The position numbers and the translations under genes were made by a program. A stretch of 64,000 nt of DNA from Icerya purchasi (lineage: Eukaryota; Arthropoda; Insecta; Hemiptera; Monophlebidae): positions 413,424,557 to 413,488,556 of the forward strand of contig CM077115.1 of assembly GCA_039619475.1 (NCBI GenBank), given 5' to 3'. Shown in pieces: positions 45,221-56,305 of the stretch (position 1 is the first letter of the stretch; every line of letters starts with the position of its first letter). Below the pieces are notes generated by a model. The model made no database searches and was not told the DNA's origin. It saw nothing but the letters and a program-made list of their open reading frames with translations.

Positions 45221-46481
45221 CAGTGATGAATTCAGGAATCTGTTTCTGTTGTGGCAATTTATGTTCTTAGGGGAGCAGATATTTTTAATATTTTTACTGA
45301 GAAATTTTTTTTAGGATATTCCTGAATAAAACCAAATATGTAAAACATGATTTATTACGTAATTTAAAATAATGAAAAAGCAAGTGTGAATGATAAATTT
45401 CAAGTAAAATAACCGATTATAAACAACAATGAGGTTTTCTCAATAGATTTTAAAATGATTAATTTCAACTGTAGCATTAAAGAACATCATACTGTAAAAA
45501 CATTCTAATCGGTTCATTATCTTTTTATAATAAACGAATACACTGTGGTGTTTCAGATGTTTTAAATCGGGACTTTTCTTGGAAATAAAAAACAAGAAAA
45601 AAGCAACAAAAACAGAAATGAAGTTTTAATTATAACCTACTTAATAGCGCCGAAATATACTACATTAACAAATTTAAAGGATATTTTAATTAATAATAAT
45701 CTTATAATTAATAATAACCCACATATTATATTTAATAAGATGACAAATATGATATCCTTTTTTTAACTTTTAACTTTATTTATTAATGCCACGATTACGG
45801 CATTATTCCGGAACATGTCGGCTATTTTTAATATTTTTAAAATATAATTTCTGTAGTACACGTTTTTTATAATATTTTCAATAAAGTAATAACAGAAAAT
45901 GGACAATATTATTTACAACTCAAATATAAAGAAATGAAGTAGTCCATATAGATCATGGCGCTTTAAAAAAAAAAAAAAAGAATAAATGGAAACCGAAAAG
46001 AAACGTTTAAACAATTTATTGATATTATTAATGATAAATGGATCGACAGGAAACGTGAGAGTTCTCGTTTACGCCGACAAAAAATACTAACTGCAGCGAG
46101 AAATTTTTTAAGCTCGCGAGTATTTTATGTCGCACATTTGCAATGAAAGTATATTAATTTTTTCGTAGAATAACAAGCAAACGTCGAAGTCAAATTTTAA
46201 AAGATCATTTCTTTTTATTGTTATTTTATGAAGTTTCATTTTTTTGTCAAAAATAAATCTGGTAATTTTAAAATTTAAAAATATACGACTAATTGAACCA
46301 TTTCAACATGTTTTGGCAGCAACTTTTGACATAACTGTAAACAAAGCCAATAAAAAGAATTTTATTTCCTATGAAACTACCGCATTCTTAAACAACATCT
46401 TGTATTCAGTTCTGGGGGGGGGGGGGGAATTTTAGATTGGGGGGCATTGCCCCTCAAAAACCCCCACTGGATTCATCCCTG
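45221..46481. mobile_element. 1.26-kb DNA-transposon-like insertion (hAT-like ends)
   Basis: The ends are inverted: CAGTGATGAATTCAGG at the left and the complement of CAGGGATGAATCCAGTGGGG at the right. A 9-bp direct repeat GTAGAAGAG flanks it (45212-45220 and 46482-46490). An 8-bp TAGAAGAG with one extra base would also fit, as expected for hAT. G-runs lie inside the right end. The interior is AT-rich with no transposase, and includes a copy of the GAAC-type stem motif at 45784-45830, so it may contain a nested insertion. Confidence 0.75.
45784..45890 (+). repeat. Stem motif with GGAACATGTCGG and following AATAAAG
   Basis: CGG-CATTATT-CCG followed by GAACATGTCGGCTATTTTTA, the same layout as at 26.39 kb, with TTTTCAATAAAGTAATAAC about 60 bp later. 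It is probably one end of a hairpin-type retroelement. Confidence 0.5.
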
Positions 46482-46620
46482 GTAGAAGAGAATGATTTTA
46501 ATATAGACGGGAATAATAGAAACAACAACGGAACAAGGCAGTGAAAGAAACTCGAAGAATCGTGAGAAGGGACATTAGGTTGCACAGATAGAAGGAACGA
46601 TCGTTAAAGAGGATTTCTCA

Positions 46621-48220
46621 ACTCTTAAAACCTATACAGCGCAACTGGTTGTGAGTATCAGTTCCGCGATATATGTAATAACTAGAGCAGCCGTCGGTAG
46701 AATATCAAATCAAATATACATATATTTACGAAATTGTACAAAACAAAATAATCTGAAAATTAACTATATATGTTATATATATAGAAATCGCTTATGCGCT
46801 AGAATAGAAAAAATACTCGTATTTAAATTAGGAGAATTTTTCATGACCGGGGAAAAATATAATTAGCGATGAACAAAAAGAAACGTAGTACTGACGAGGT
46901 GATGAAAATTTTCACCTGGAAGAAAGCAAATGTCTTCAGCTTCTATCGATAGTCATTGAAAAGAATTAAACTGCCCTCGGTTCTTCTAACGCGGATTTCC
47001 ATCCGAGCAGCTCCGAAACACCGGAATAGGCAACTGCCCTGAAAATGTAGTTGATGATGGTGAAGGTGATATTCAGCGCAAAGGGCTACATGATGCAAAG
47101 TTATAAACGTATTTAGAATTTCGTTTCATTAGCATTTCCGCCTAGTCTTACGAGTGTGCAATTAAAACCTTTTTCAAAAAAAAAAACCAAAAAACAAACA
47201 AATCGCGTTTTTTTTACCACCTTTTTCGTTGATACCTAATAATTAGAATGGCCGGTGGTGAAACGGCTTCGCACTAGTAGGCTAAAAGGTATGCGTAATA
47301 AATACGAGTATGTATGTAAGCGCGTATCATAAATATATGCGACAGAGTAGTCTCGAAAAGATTATTATACTAAAGCAGGCATATAAATCTTCTGGCGTTT
47401 GTCGTGGCCTCCTTGGCCGAAACAGTTTTGGGTACGAGCGAAAATAATTATCCAAATGAATTCTTTAACAGTGCCAAAAATAAAAGAGTGCCGCCACCGG
47501 GAAGATACGAAGAAAAATGTTTATAAAAAAATTCGGCTAATTAATACGAACGGATAACTTCTACGTCAGCATACATGCGTGAGTTCCTTTTATTATTCGC
47601 GCCATTGCCTAAACGCGCGCGCTCTTTTATCGCGATCCTGGCAGAATATTTTTCCAGTTACCGCCACTTTTCCAGTCACACGCTGCGTGACGCGGAATTA
47701 CATTATTAACCCGTAATCAGTCCCGCGTTTCCACGCAGAAACGATTTAACTATTTCTAAGCACCCTCGCAGGTTTTTTTTTTTTTTTTTTTTGACTTTAA
47801 CAGGTATCAAAACAATTCGCTATAACAAAAATTTCTGTTCGTAAAAAAAGCACAGTCGTTAACGATACTAACACCATTTGTGAACTAGGCCGTTTCCTCC
47901 AACGCGTACATTTTATTGTTCTCTCGAAAGCCATCTCCCCTGAGAAATTGACCGGCCTGAATATTTACAATTTAGCGTATCGTCCTATCTCGGGGCAGAT
48001 CGAAGGTCTTAAGGGGTTCCCTAGCCCCATTAAGACGCGGAATACAAACAACCGATAATAATACTAATTGGGAATTGAAGCGACTCGTTATAAAATTCTA
48101 TATTATTTTTTATTCACGGAAACGCTATATTCCGATTTATTAAGAGAGAAGTGAATGTACACGCGCCGAATATCGTCCAGAAGATTTTATAAATAGCGGT
48201 ACATTTCTTATATGTATAAC
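46621..48220. other. 1.6-kb interval, no gene recognised
   Basis: No long frame. A T-run lies at 47773-47793. A small perfect hairpin, CTTAAGGGG with CCCCATTAAG, lies at about 48010-48036. Likely host non-coding DNA. Confidence 0.4.
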
Positions 48221-48221
48221 G

Positions 48222-48898
48222 ATGGAGATTGTCGTGTTCGTAAATAGACGACAAGTGGCAATCTCCGATTCAGCAAAATACTTGGCTGTGTATCTAGATG
48301 CGAAGATGACTTGGAAAATTCACGTTGTGTCAAAAGTTCAGCAGATACGAGAAAAAACAGGTGAAATGTATTGACTCGTCAAAATGAAGCTTGAAAACAA
48401 ACGACACTCATTTATGAAACCATTGTAAGACCGATTTGGACTTATTATGGAGATGTACGAAAACATCAAACAAAAATATTATTCAAGCAGATGAAAATAA
48501 ATTCCTTCGTCTGGATAACCAATGCTCGATGGTTCCAACGGAACGAATCTTTACATACTGATTTAAGGATCGAATCGGTAGACGAAGTCATTAAAGACTC
48601 TGCTCCCATTGTCACGAAGAAAAACTACAGATCAATCCGGAAGCATTGGATCTTTTGCTTACTACAGAAGATGTAAGACGGCTTAAAACCGAACGACCTA
48701 GTTGTGTTGTAAAATTTTATTGTTTTATCGTATGTATGCGTATACGAATGGCAAAGAATAGTTATAGTGGACTCTATACTCCTCTGCAACATGTTAATTT
48801 ACTTTTAGTTATAAATGTTACTTACTTAGAAATAGTTCTAAGATAGTAATAACCCCATACAGTTTCCCCATAAGGGGGACTGTTTTACAAAAAAAAAA
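48222..48898 (+). mobile_element. 5'-truncated Jockey-like LINE, 3' end
   Basis: Plus-strand remnants of the reverse-transcriptase C-terminus in shifting frames: AISDSAKYLAVYLDAKMTW (usually YLGVxLDxxLTW), a KVQQIREK segment, an IxPIWTYYGDV-like segment, SFVWITNARWFQ, and a RRLKTERPS-like end. A 3' region follows with a stem (ACAGT with ACTGT, inner CCCC/GGGG, 48851-48875) and a poly(A) of about 10. Heavily mutated. Jockey clade is my best reading. Confidence 0.65.
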
Positions 48899-48899
48899 C

Positions 48900-51800
48900 A
48901 TATATAGCGATGAAGATGTAGCGACCTCGAACTAGCGTTCGTTAAATTGCGATAAAACCAATAATATGCATGCGTGCTGTGGAGCCATGGTTACTGTGGA
49001 CGGAAATTCTGACGAATAATTGTTGTGTCGTGTTCGTTTCAGAATAAAATGAAATATATTAAATGTTACGAGAACAATAACAAAACATTTAACTTTTCTG
49101 ACGAACGTGTATTGTTCGCCAGTATTCGCGACCAGCTCAGGAAGCTTCTAATGCGGTTAAGTAGTGCGTGTAGGGGAACAACAAGAGCCCTATAAATTAG
49201 TAAAATTCTATTCTTGATAAAAAAAAAAACGCCCTATTCAATACAGCTAAAAAAACAGTAATAGAAAAACAACATAAGTATGACATAGTAAGTAGGTAAA
49301 AAATTAAATATCAAACTAATTTTTGAAATAGCAAATAGACAATAGATAGAAGAGAGTGCGAGAATTTTTATTCGCACATTACATAGTTTATTTCGTAAAA
49401 TTTCAAATCTTCTAGATTCGTGCGATACAAAATTTACTTTTTTTTGTAGTGGTTATAAAAATAAATGTTGGATTTTTGAAATGTACGCAGATACCGAAAT
49501 ATTGGTACACAGTTTTTATACAAATTTCCAACGATTACTTGACGTTATATTTTCCTGTAAATTTCATCCTATGCGCGAAAAGGCTACCGTTTGTCTAGGA
49601 CCTGGAAATTTGTTTTTATCTTAGCGGCGAAGAGGAGTGTATACGTGTTCTTATTAGTACGCAATTTACATTATACTTTTTCCTAAAAATTACATCTCAG
49701 GAAGAAGGATTCGAAAAATAGACCTCGAAGCAATTTTCGATGAGAAGGAAGAAAACAGGTAGTGCAAGTTATGCACATTTATTTTTCATACTGCAGCAGT
49801 AAAAATAAAAAAAAATGAATGCAGTAGCTGGAGGCAAGTGTTAGAGGCTAACTCTTCTTTATTACGATCTCAAAAAAATTATCGTAACATCATCTAAAAA
49901 ATTGGCAACATTAATTTTTAATATTTTTAAAATTTAATCTCGATATAAAACATAATTTATATAATTACAACGATTAATGTAATTGTTACACGTTTTTATA
50001 ATTCAAACAGAGTTCGTATTCTTTACCGTTCAAAATTTAATACCCTAATTCATTTTGCTTGATGTGTCTTCTTGTTGTGGTTTACCACTGTACGAATTGA
50101 AAGGAAATTAACTAATAAAATTTGAAATTTGAAATAGCCAGGTTCGTCGTTTGTTTCTAATTGTTTTTTCAAATTACGCGTGCGTGAGATCGTTTTTGAT
50201 TGGGTTTTAATAAACGGGATTTATGTAATGATTTTTAAAAGCAGCTTTAAACTTTCAAAATTGTTTTCGAATCTCTTAAAATGCCGTACGTAGTTAGTTC
50301 TTACATATTCTAAAAATGTAACGTTACGCTCGATTTTTAAGTAGAACTACTTTGGTAAATTAAGCAATATTTAAGAATAAGAGGTAAGTGCTATCGAGAA
50401 TGTGTAATTAAGCGTTCATTTCCTCAGTTGGTTTCATTTATTATTATTTTTATTCTCTTTTTTCGCGTATCGTTCGCTTTTTCGAAATTGTTCGTGTGTA
50501 TTATCGTCCCTCTATGCTTATAGTCTGATCGCTTTCGTTTCTTCATTCCACGTTTTAGTTGAAACAGCTTTTTCTGAGGCTACCTTCGGTTACAAAAAGA
50601 GGTTATCTAAGAGATGCTCGATGAAGAGTGGCGCATAAATATCAATTAAATCGGTTCAAAAAAAAAAAAAAAAAAAGTCAAAATTTCCATTAGAGGAATA
50701 TAAGAGCGGCTTTAGAAAATTTAGAAGCTAGCCAGTGGAAAAAGATGTAAGAAGTTCAGTTACGGTATAAATAAATAATCGGAACGGAGGAAAAGTTAAA
50801 TTTGTTAGAGTAGCTTGGTTATTTTTTAGTTCTCTTATTTTATAATTGTCTAAATGCATATTTATCCGCGTGTTGTGTAGTTCATTTTTTTAAACTTTCT
50901 GTCAAACATACCATAATAATTAATGACTTTTGGAAAAGCTCGATATGATGGTTTTGGTATGCTATTTGGGATTCTAATATTTATGCGATTTTGTAAATAA
51001 AAATTAATATCGGCGGGCAGTAAAGTATATGTTGTTCGAGACTAAAATATTTCGAAGAATAAAAAGTGTGTGCTTTTACAAAAAAAAATACTTTTAATAT
51101 TCCTTTTTTTTTCTTTTTTTTTTTTAATTTTTTATGTTTAATCTCATTGCTTCTGTATGTTATAAACTGCTACGGCTATTGAGCCATTATCGTATTTTAG
51201 GTATGGAAATTAAAAAGGCCAGTATGAGAATTTAATAGAGAAGTATACGAGGTTTCCCCATCATTTTTACATAATTAACGGAGCTAAGCATGCCTTATAT
51301 AGATATGGCTGTCGTGAAAACAGCCCTACTGGCAATAGTCTGTTTTGTTATTGAATGTAGTTAATTCATAATGTCTGTATAAAGTTTTCTTACAACCTAC
51401 TTGATATAGGTATCTAGATATAACAATTGAAGATCGAAGGTCTAAAAAGGCGCTATTCTATTGTTCTCAAACCGCTTTCATTAAATAAAAACGTCATGCT
51501 ATCAAATCCCGCCTAAGATTGTCAATAACTTGGATTCATTATTACGATAGGTATGTATCAATCATTGCTACAATTATTTACGAAACATTAAATAAAGCTG
51601 TCTGCGAAACAATCGTGATTATTTAAAATTAAAACACCGACCCGTTTCAGAGCTTTATGATCGCGGAATGTTCATAAATTAAAGTCAGATTTGCTTCGGC
51701 GGCGAAATAATATAAATGTGAAACGACTAAAGTAAAGTCGATTATAGAAGTCGATTTTGTTGGAAATTTAATTGAAAAATATAACTCAATAAGTTAATGT

Positions 51801-52170
51801 ACGAACAAGAGTTAAATATTTATAAATTAAAGAAAAAAGGACGTCGAACGATCAAATATTACGTTAAACTGTAATATATATCTAAATATAAATTTAAGCC
51901 AAGCGAAGTTACTGATTATATTAATTATCAATAATAATAAACTTGCACTCATTTTCGATATTAATAAAGATTTATAAACTTTGAAATACATTAAAAATCA
52001 TAAATTTTACGAAATTTTGCTGAAAGTTATTACATTATAAAATGTAAAAAATAACAATATTAATCACAATTTCACAATAATCTACTATTTAATAAGTTAA
52101 TACATGAAAAAGGTAAATACTACAATTAATATAATTAATAACTGGTTTAAATTATGTGAATTTGTTTATA
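48900..52170. other. 3.3-kb interval, no gene recognised
   Basis: AT-rich with A-runs at 50660-50678 and 51080, and T-runs near 51100-51125. The only matched element is the motif at 51620-51675. Frames are short on both strands. Likely intergenic or intronic. Confidence 0.4.
51618..51678 (-). repeat. Stem motif ATCATAAAGCTCTGAAAC (minus strand)
   Basis: On the minus strand GATCATAAAGCTCTGAAAC is followed by GGGTCGGTGTTTTAATTTTA. Strong resemblance to the plus-strand copy at 61556-61610 (GATCATGGAGCTTTGAAAC followed by ACATCGGTGTTTCGATTTTA). Same family type as the 26-kb hairpin. Confidence 0.55.
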
Positions 52171-52178
52171 TGTATATA

Positions 52179-52206
52179 TGATGATGATGATGATGATGAT
52201 GATGAT
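52179..52206. repeat. (GAT)n 3' tail of the RTE-like LINE
   Basis: About nine GAT units at the end of the minus-strand LINE, serving as its 3' tail. Confidence 0.9.
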
Positions 52207-52239
52207 ATCCCCTCGATTCCAAGTATGGATTCCTGTCTT

Positions 52240-53880
52240 TTATTGATGAGTCCTTAGATGGTTTATCAAGCCAATCCTGGCACCGTAGACCTTTCCACAA
52301 ATGTTGCAGATAAAAGTGGTGGCTGTGCTCAAATGAGAAACATTTTGAGCTGTTTTTTTCTTTCCAGCGTTTGCAGTAATGTTATCGTCTAAGCCTTCAA
52401 GCCTTTTGCTACGAGAGATTTCCAATTATTTCTTTCCGCCGCTATGTCTTCCCATTTTAAAGTATCCAAACTACATTCTTTTATTATTCTTCGCAGATGA
52501 TCTCTAAATCGTAATCTTGGCCGACCAAGAGGTCTACTTCCACTTGCTAACTGACCATAAAGAAGAACTTTTGGGAGTCTGAAACCCTCCATTCTCAAAA
52601 TGTGCCCTGTCCATCTTAAGCAATTTCGATAAAGTAAAAATCGAATTGAACTGCAGTTCGCTCGGTTTAACACTTCAAGATTTGAAATATGATGAAACCA
52701 CCGGACGCTTAGTAAACTTCTGAGTGTACGCTGCTGGAAGTTTTCTAGTAATTTGATATGCCTCTTATAAGGAGTCCAAGTCTCTGAACCATATAAAAGT
52801 GTGGGTAAAATAATAGCTTTGTATATTACAAGTTTAGTCTTCAGAAACAGGTGCTTGTTCCGGAAAACTTTTTTATTCAGTCGGAATATTGCATTCGAAG
52901 CTGCTTGAATTCTACTTTGTATTTCATCATCTAAACGCGAGTCATTACACACGATGCAACCAAGATATCTGAACTGATGAACCGCATCAAGGCTTTTTCC
53001 GTTTATTTTGAATGCTAGATTATTACCGATATTGCCTCCGGTTGGTTGAATAACAATTTTGGTTTTGTTTTCGTTTACTGAAAGACCGAACAGCTCATAA
53101 ACTTCAACAATGATGTTTAAAGCTTGCTGCAGATTCTCCAGACTGTGTGCTAATATTTCACAGTCGTCCGCGTATTGAAGATCGAAAATCGGTGTCGACT
53201 GCGTCTTTGTTGAAGAGCGCAGTCTCTGCAAGTTGAAGAAACCACCATCATATCTACTTATGACTGAAACATCTACCGAACGGAGTTTCTGTTTCAGTAT
53301 AACAAATATGTATGCCATATAAGTCGAAAAAAGCAACGGAGCCAGCACGCAGCCCTGCTTAACTCCAGAATTCACTTGAAACGATTCGGAGAGTCTTCCT
53401 TCATGCAATATTCGGCAAAAAGTATTCTCGTGTAAAAGAGATAGCAGTCGAAGAAATTTTCTTGGATATCCAAGTTTTTGCATACATGTCATTAGAAATT
53501 GCCTGTTGACTGTGTCGAAGGCTTTATTGACATCTATGAAAGCAATACATACATTTTTCCTTTGCTCGGCAGCTTTTTCCTGTAGTTGTCGCAGTGAGAA
53601 CACCATGTCCATGGTACTTCGACCGGAGCGAAAACCACATTGTGTTTCAGGAAGTAACTTTTCAGCGAACGACGATAAACGATTTAGCAGAATTCTTGCT
53701 AATGCCTTGCCGACAGCAGGTAGAAGAGAAATTCCTCTGTAATTCTTACAGTTGTTTTTATCACCCTTTCCTTTATATATTGGGAACAGGAGGTAATTTT
53801 TAAAATCCAATGGGTGTATTCTTCTTTGCAGATGACAAAAAATAATAGTTGTAAAATTATGGCTAGATTTTTTTGATTGA
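52240..53880 (-). pseudogene. RTE-like LINE: reverse transcriptase and C2H2 finger
   Basis: A 473-codon frame (52389-53810) contains LFPIYKGKGDKNNCKNYRGI, ETQCGFRSGRSTMD, VCIAFIDVNKAFDTVNRQFL, NSGVKQGCVLAPLLF and LQYADDCEILAHS (YADD box), then FRYLGCIVCND, PTLLYGSETWT and LRWTGHILRMEGFRLPKVLL of the thumb and C-terminal region. A frame change near 53800 separates it from the upstream ADPDNIPPDILKLN segment. A second, near 52400, leads to FICNICGKVYGARIGLINHL and RTHQ, a C-x2-C-x12-H-x3-H zinc finger typical of the C-terminus of this LINE group. Confidence 0.88.
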
Positions 53881-54249
53881 GCTTCAATATATCAGGCGGA
53901 ATATTATCAGGGTCTGCTGCTGAACCGCTTTTGAGACAAGCCAGTGCAGCTTCTATTTCTTCAGTGGTTATATTTTTATCTAATTCTTCTAACTTTGGGG
54001 CATCTGGTATGCATTCAATAACTGAGTGGTCAACTACTGAGGGAATGTTTAATAATTCTTGAAAATACTGTTTCCATCTATGTAATATATCCTTACTATT
54101 TGTAATTAAGGTGCCATTATTATCTCGAAGCAGTGTTTTCGGATGGGGATACGGCCCAAATACAGATTTGACTGAGTCAAAGAATTTTTTATAATCACCG
54201 GAATCCGCATAATCCTGAATTTCTACAGCTTTATTTTCCCACCAAATAT

Positions 54250-55300
54250 TTTTTTAAATGCGCATTTCTTTTTGAACTATTGCCTTTATTTTACAGAAAT
54301 TTTCTCTTTTTTGTTTATTGGAAATATCATTTTGCCAGACTATGAATGCCTGGCGTTTTTGAAGAATTTTCTCGCCTATCGCAGTACTGTTGTGGGTAAA
54401 CCAATCTTGTCTGTTGCGTTTTGTAAAGCCGAGGAATTTATCGCATGTCATGCGCAACATGTTCTTGATCGTAACTCAGAGTCTATCAATTTTTCCATGG
54501 CCATTTTCACGGAACTCTGACTCTGCCTTCTGAAGAATGTCTTCATTAATTATCTTGCCTAGATATTGAACAATTTCATCTTGTGTACTTTTATTCTTTA
54601 GCTTATTTGTATTATACTTTGCTGAAATAATCTGAGGCGGATGAAAAGTAGTTTCTTTTCCGTTGAACACGAATGCGAATTAAAGATCTGAGTAACCTAT
54701 GATCAGTATCACACTCAGCACCTCGCATTGCACGGGTAATATGCACCTCGCTTCTGAAAGTACGTCGGCATATAATGTAATCTAAGGTGTGCCAATGCCC
54801 GGATCTTGGGTGCATCCAAGTCCCTTTATAAATGTCGCGCAGGGCAAAATGAGTATTAGTTATAATTAAGTTTTGTTTTTCACAAAATTCAAGTAAGCGT
54901 AGACCATTGCTGTTGGATCCCTTCAGGCCGTGTTTACCTATCATATGCGGCCAGATGGTGGTATCATTTCATATAGATCATCGTAAAAGGATTCTTTAAC
55001 AGAGTCGTCAGCATCCAGAGTTGGAGCATAAGCGCAAATTATATGCACTAACTTAGTGCCACATATATTTAAGGAAAGCTTCAGTATTCTTGCTCCAATA
55101 CCAACTGGGTTACCGACCAGGAGTTTAGTCAAGTGGCGTTTCAGAGCTATACCGACTACATGAATTTGCTTGTGACCTGTTGAATAACCTTTCCAGAAAT
55201 ACACATAATCTCCAGCGGGTTCAACGAAATTTTCTTCTTCTAAGAGTCTAGTTTCACAAAGACCTGCAATAGGATGCACCGCCCATCGTGCAAGACTTCA
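54250..55300 (-). pseudogene. RTE-like LINE: endonuclease and linker
   Basis: EEP nuclease in two frames. 54941-55279 has LCETRLLEEENFV (catalytic Glu), a VGIALKRHL segment and IICAYAPTLDADD. 54612-54944 has a GLRLLEFCEKQNLIITNTHF stretch, TWMHPRSGHWHTLDYIICRR and CDTDHRLL (the SDH-type site as TDH). The shift lies near 54943, where the GDFN-type motif should be and is not intact. The linker continues in frames 54476-54670 and 54254-54460. Inactive. Confidence 0.8.
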
Positions 55301-56068
55301 GTTGATAGCTTCCAGTTCGCCAAACCTGCTGCCGCCACTTTCATTTTGTCGCCGTGGGACTATTGAGAAAGGAAAAGGAATAAGAAGGAAATAAAAGGAA
55401 AAGGTAACACGTGCAATAGGAGAAAAGAAGAAGGAGAGGACAAATATATAGAATATAGAACGGGATTTATGCGCAAGGGGAAGGATAAGAAAAGAAAATT
55501 TAGTAGTAGTGGAAAGAATGAGGGAACCTGAGGGCAGTTGATTCCCCCATTACCCAGCTTTGCAAGACTTGATCAGTAGCACGGAGAGTTCCACGACGAC
55601 TGAGCCAGACAAAGGTTTAAGGGTGAATGGAGATAACAAGAGGCTAGAGATAAGAATTAAGGAAAGGAAGGACAAAGAAGTGGTCACTATTTCGTGGTGA
55701 CACCCTAGCCTTTGAGTAAAAACTCAAACTGCAAGGCAACAGCTTGCTACTGAGAAGGTAGCAACGGAGACTGCCTCCACTCGCCGAGGATGAGTTGGTT
55801 AACAGACTTATGTAAAGTTTTATCAGGCAGCTTCTCAGATTGTCCCTCCACGCCCTCGCAACTCATTGTCCTGCCACTATTGGAATTGTCTACTTGAGAC
55901 TTTCCACCAATAGCCCCGCTCATGGTCCGCGACTGCTTATTTGTTTTTTACGAAACCTATTCGCAGCTAACCATCATACCTGATGGTCATTCCACTATCC
56001 GCCGCCTGTGGACGCGTCCGTTCCCCTGAGCTCAAGGTCCCTGGTTGTACCGAAGTGCCCCCAGGGGG
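55301..56068 (-). other. 5' untranslated region of the RTE-like LINE
   Basis: Higher-GC, mostly non-coding stretch. On the minus strand it includes GGTGTCACCACG near 55705 and GTCGTGGAACTCTCCGTGCT near 55575, phrases I associate with the leader of this LINE group, and starts at about 56068 with CCCCCCTGGGGGCACTTCGG, which can fold on itself. Confidence 0.5.
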
Positions 56069-56080
56069 GATATATATGTG

Positions 56081-56215
56081 TGACAGTCGCTGAGAAAAGG
56101 TAGGTACATAGTGTCAGAAAACAAGTTTTCGAGAAAAACGCGTTTTAAATTTCGCAGTATAATACACCTTAAGGTAATTTTAAACACACAATTACGATTT
56201 ACAATAGGAGAAATT
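56081..56215 (+). repeat. Inverted copy of the I-like LINE 5' leader
   Basis: TGACAGTCGCTGAGAAAAGG, TACATAGTGT and a later TTTTAAATT match, in reverse orientation, the start of the minus-strand LINE at 60750-60660. It is preceded by ATATATATGTG, as is the other copy. It lies just beyond the poly(A) of that LINE, so the LINE is bracketed by inverted copies of its own leader. Confidence 0.7.
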
Positions 56216-56305
56216 TTTTTTTTTTTTTTTTTCTTTTTATTTTTTTTTTTTATACTAGGTGTTTTTAATTGCTATGATTATTACACCCAGTGTCAGGTAG
56301 GTATT

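Larger units (their letters stand above)
44670..46620 (-). mobile_element. Second copy of the RNase H LINE 3' fragment, split by two insertions
   Basis: The pieces 44670-44868, 45105-45211 and 46491-46620 match 37555-37790, 37782-37920 and 37915-38030 in order, on the minus strand. The knuckle region is recognisable as CPLRPNES and FECPSL in the middle piece. The gaps are filled by the two insertions described separately. Confidence 0.7.
52179..56068 (-). mobile_element. RTE-like LINE with C-terminal C2H2 finger, nearly full length
   Basis: Minus-strand element with a 5' region at 56068-55300, endonuclease (55300-54612), linker (54670-54250), reverse transcriptase (53960-52389), C-terminal finger (52311-52240) and a trinucleotide tail (52179-52206, GAT units on plus). 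A trinucleotide tail in place of poly(A) suits the RTE group. Several frameshifts make it inactive. Its 5' end abuts the leader-like sequence at 56081. Confidence 0.85.

Noticed and set aside
48010..48036. Hairpin CTTAAGGGG/CCCCATTAAG as a microRNA precursor
   Set aside because: The stem is only about 10 bp, too short for a precursor. No extended pairing was found on either side.
50555..50660. C-terminal dimerisation domain of a hAT transposase (ETAFSEAT-like phrase before an A-run)
   Set aside because: The resemblance is short, needs a favourable frame choice and lacks neighbouring transposase motifs.
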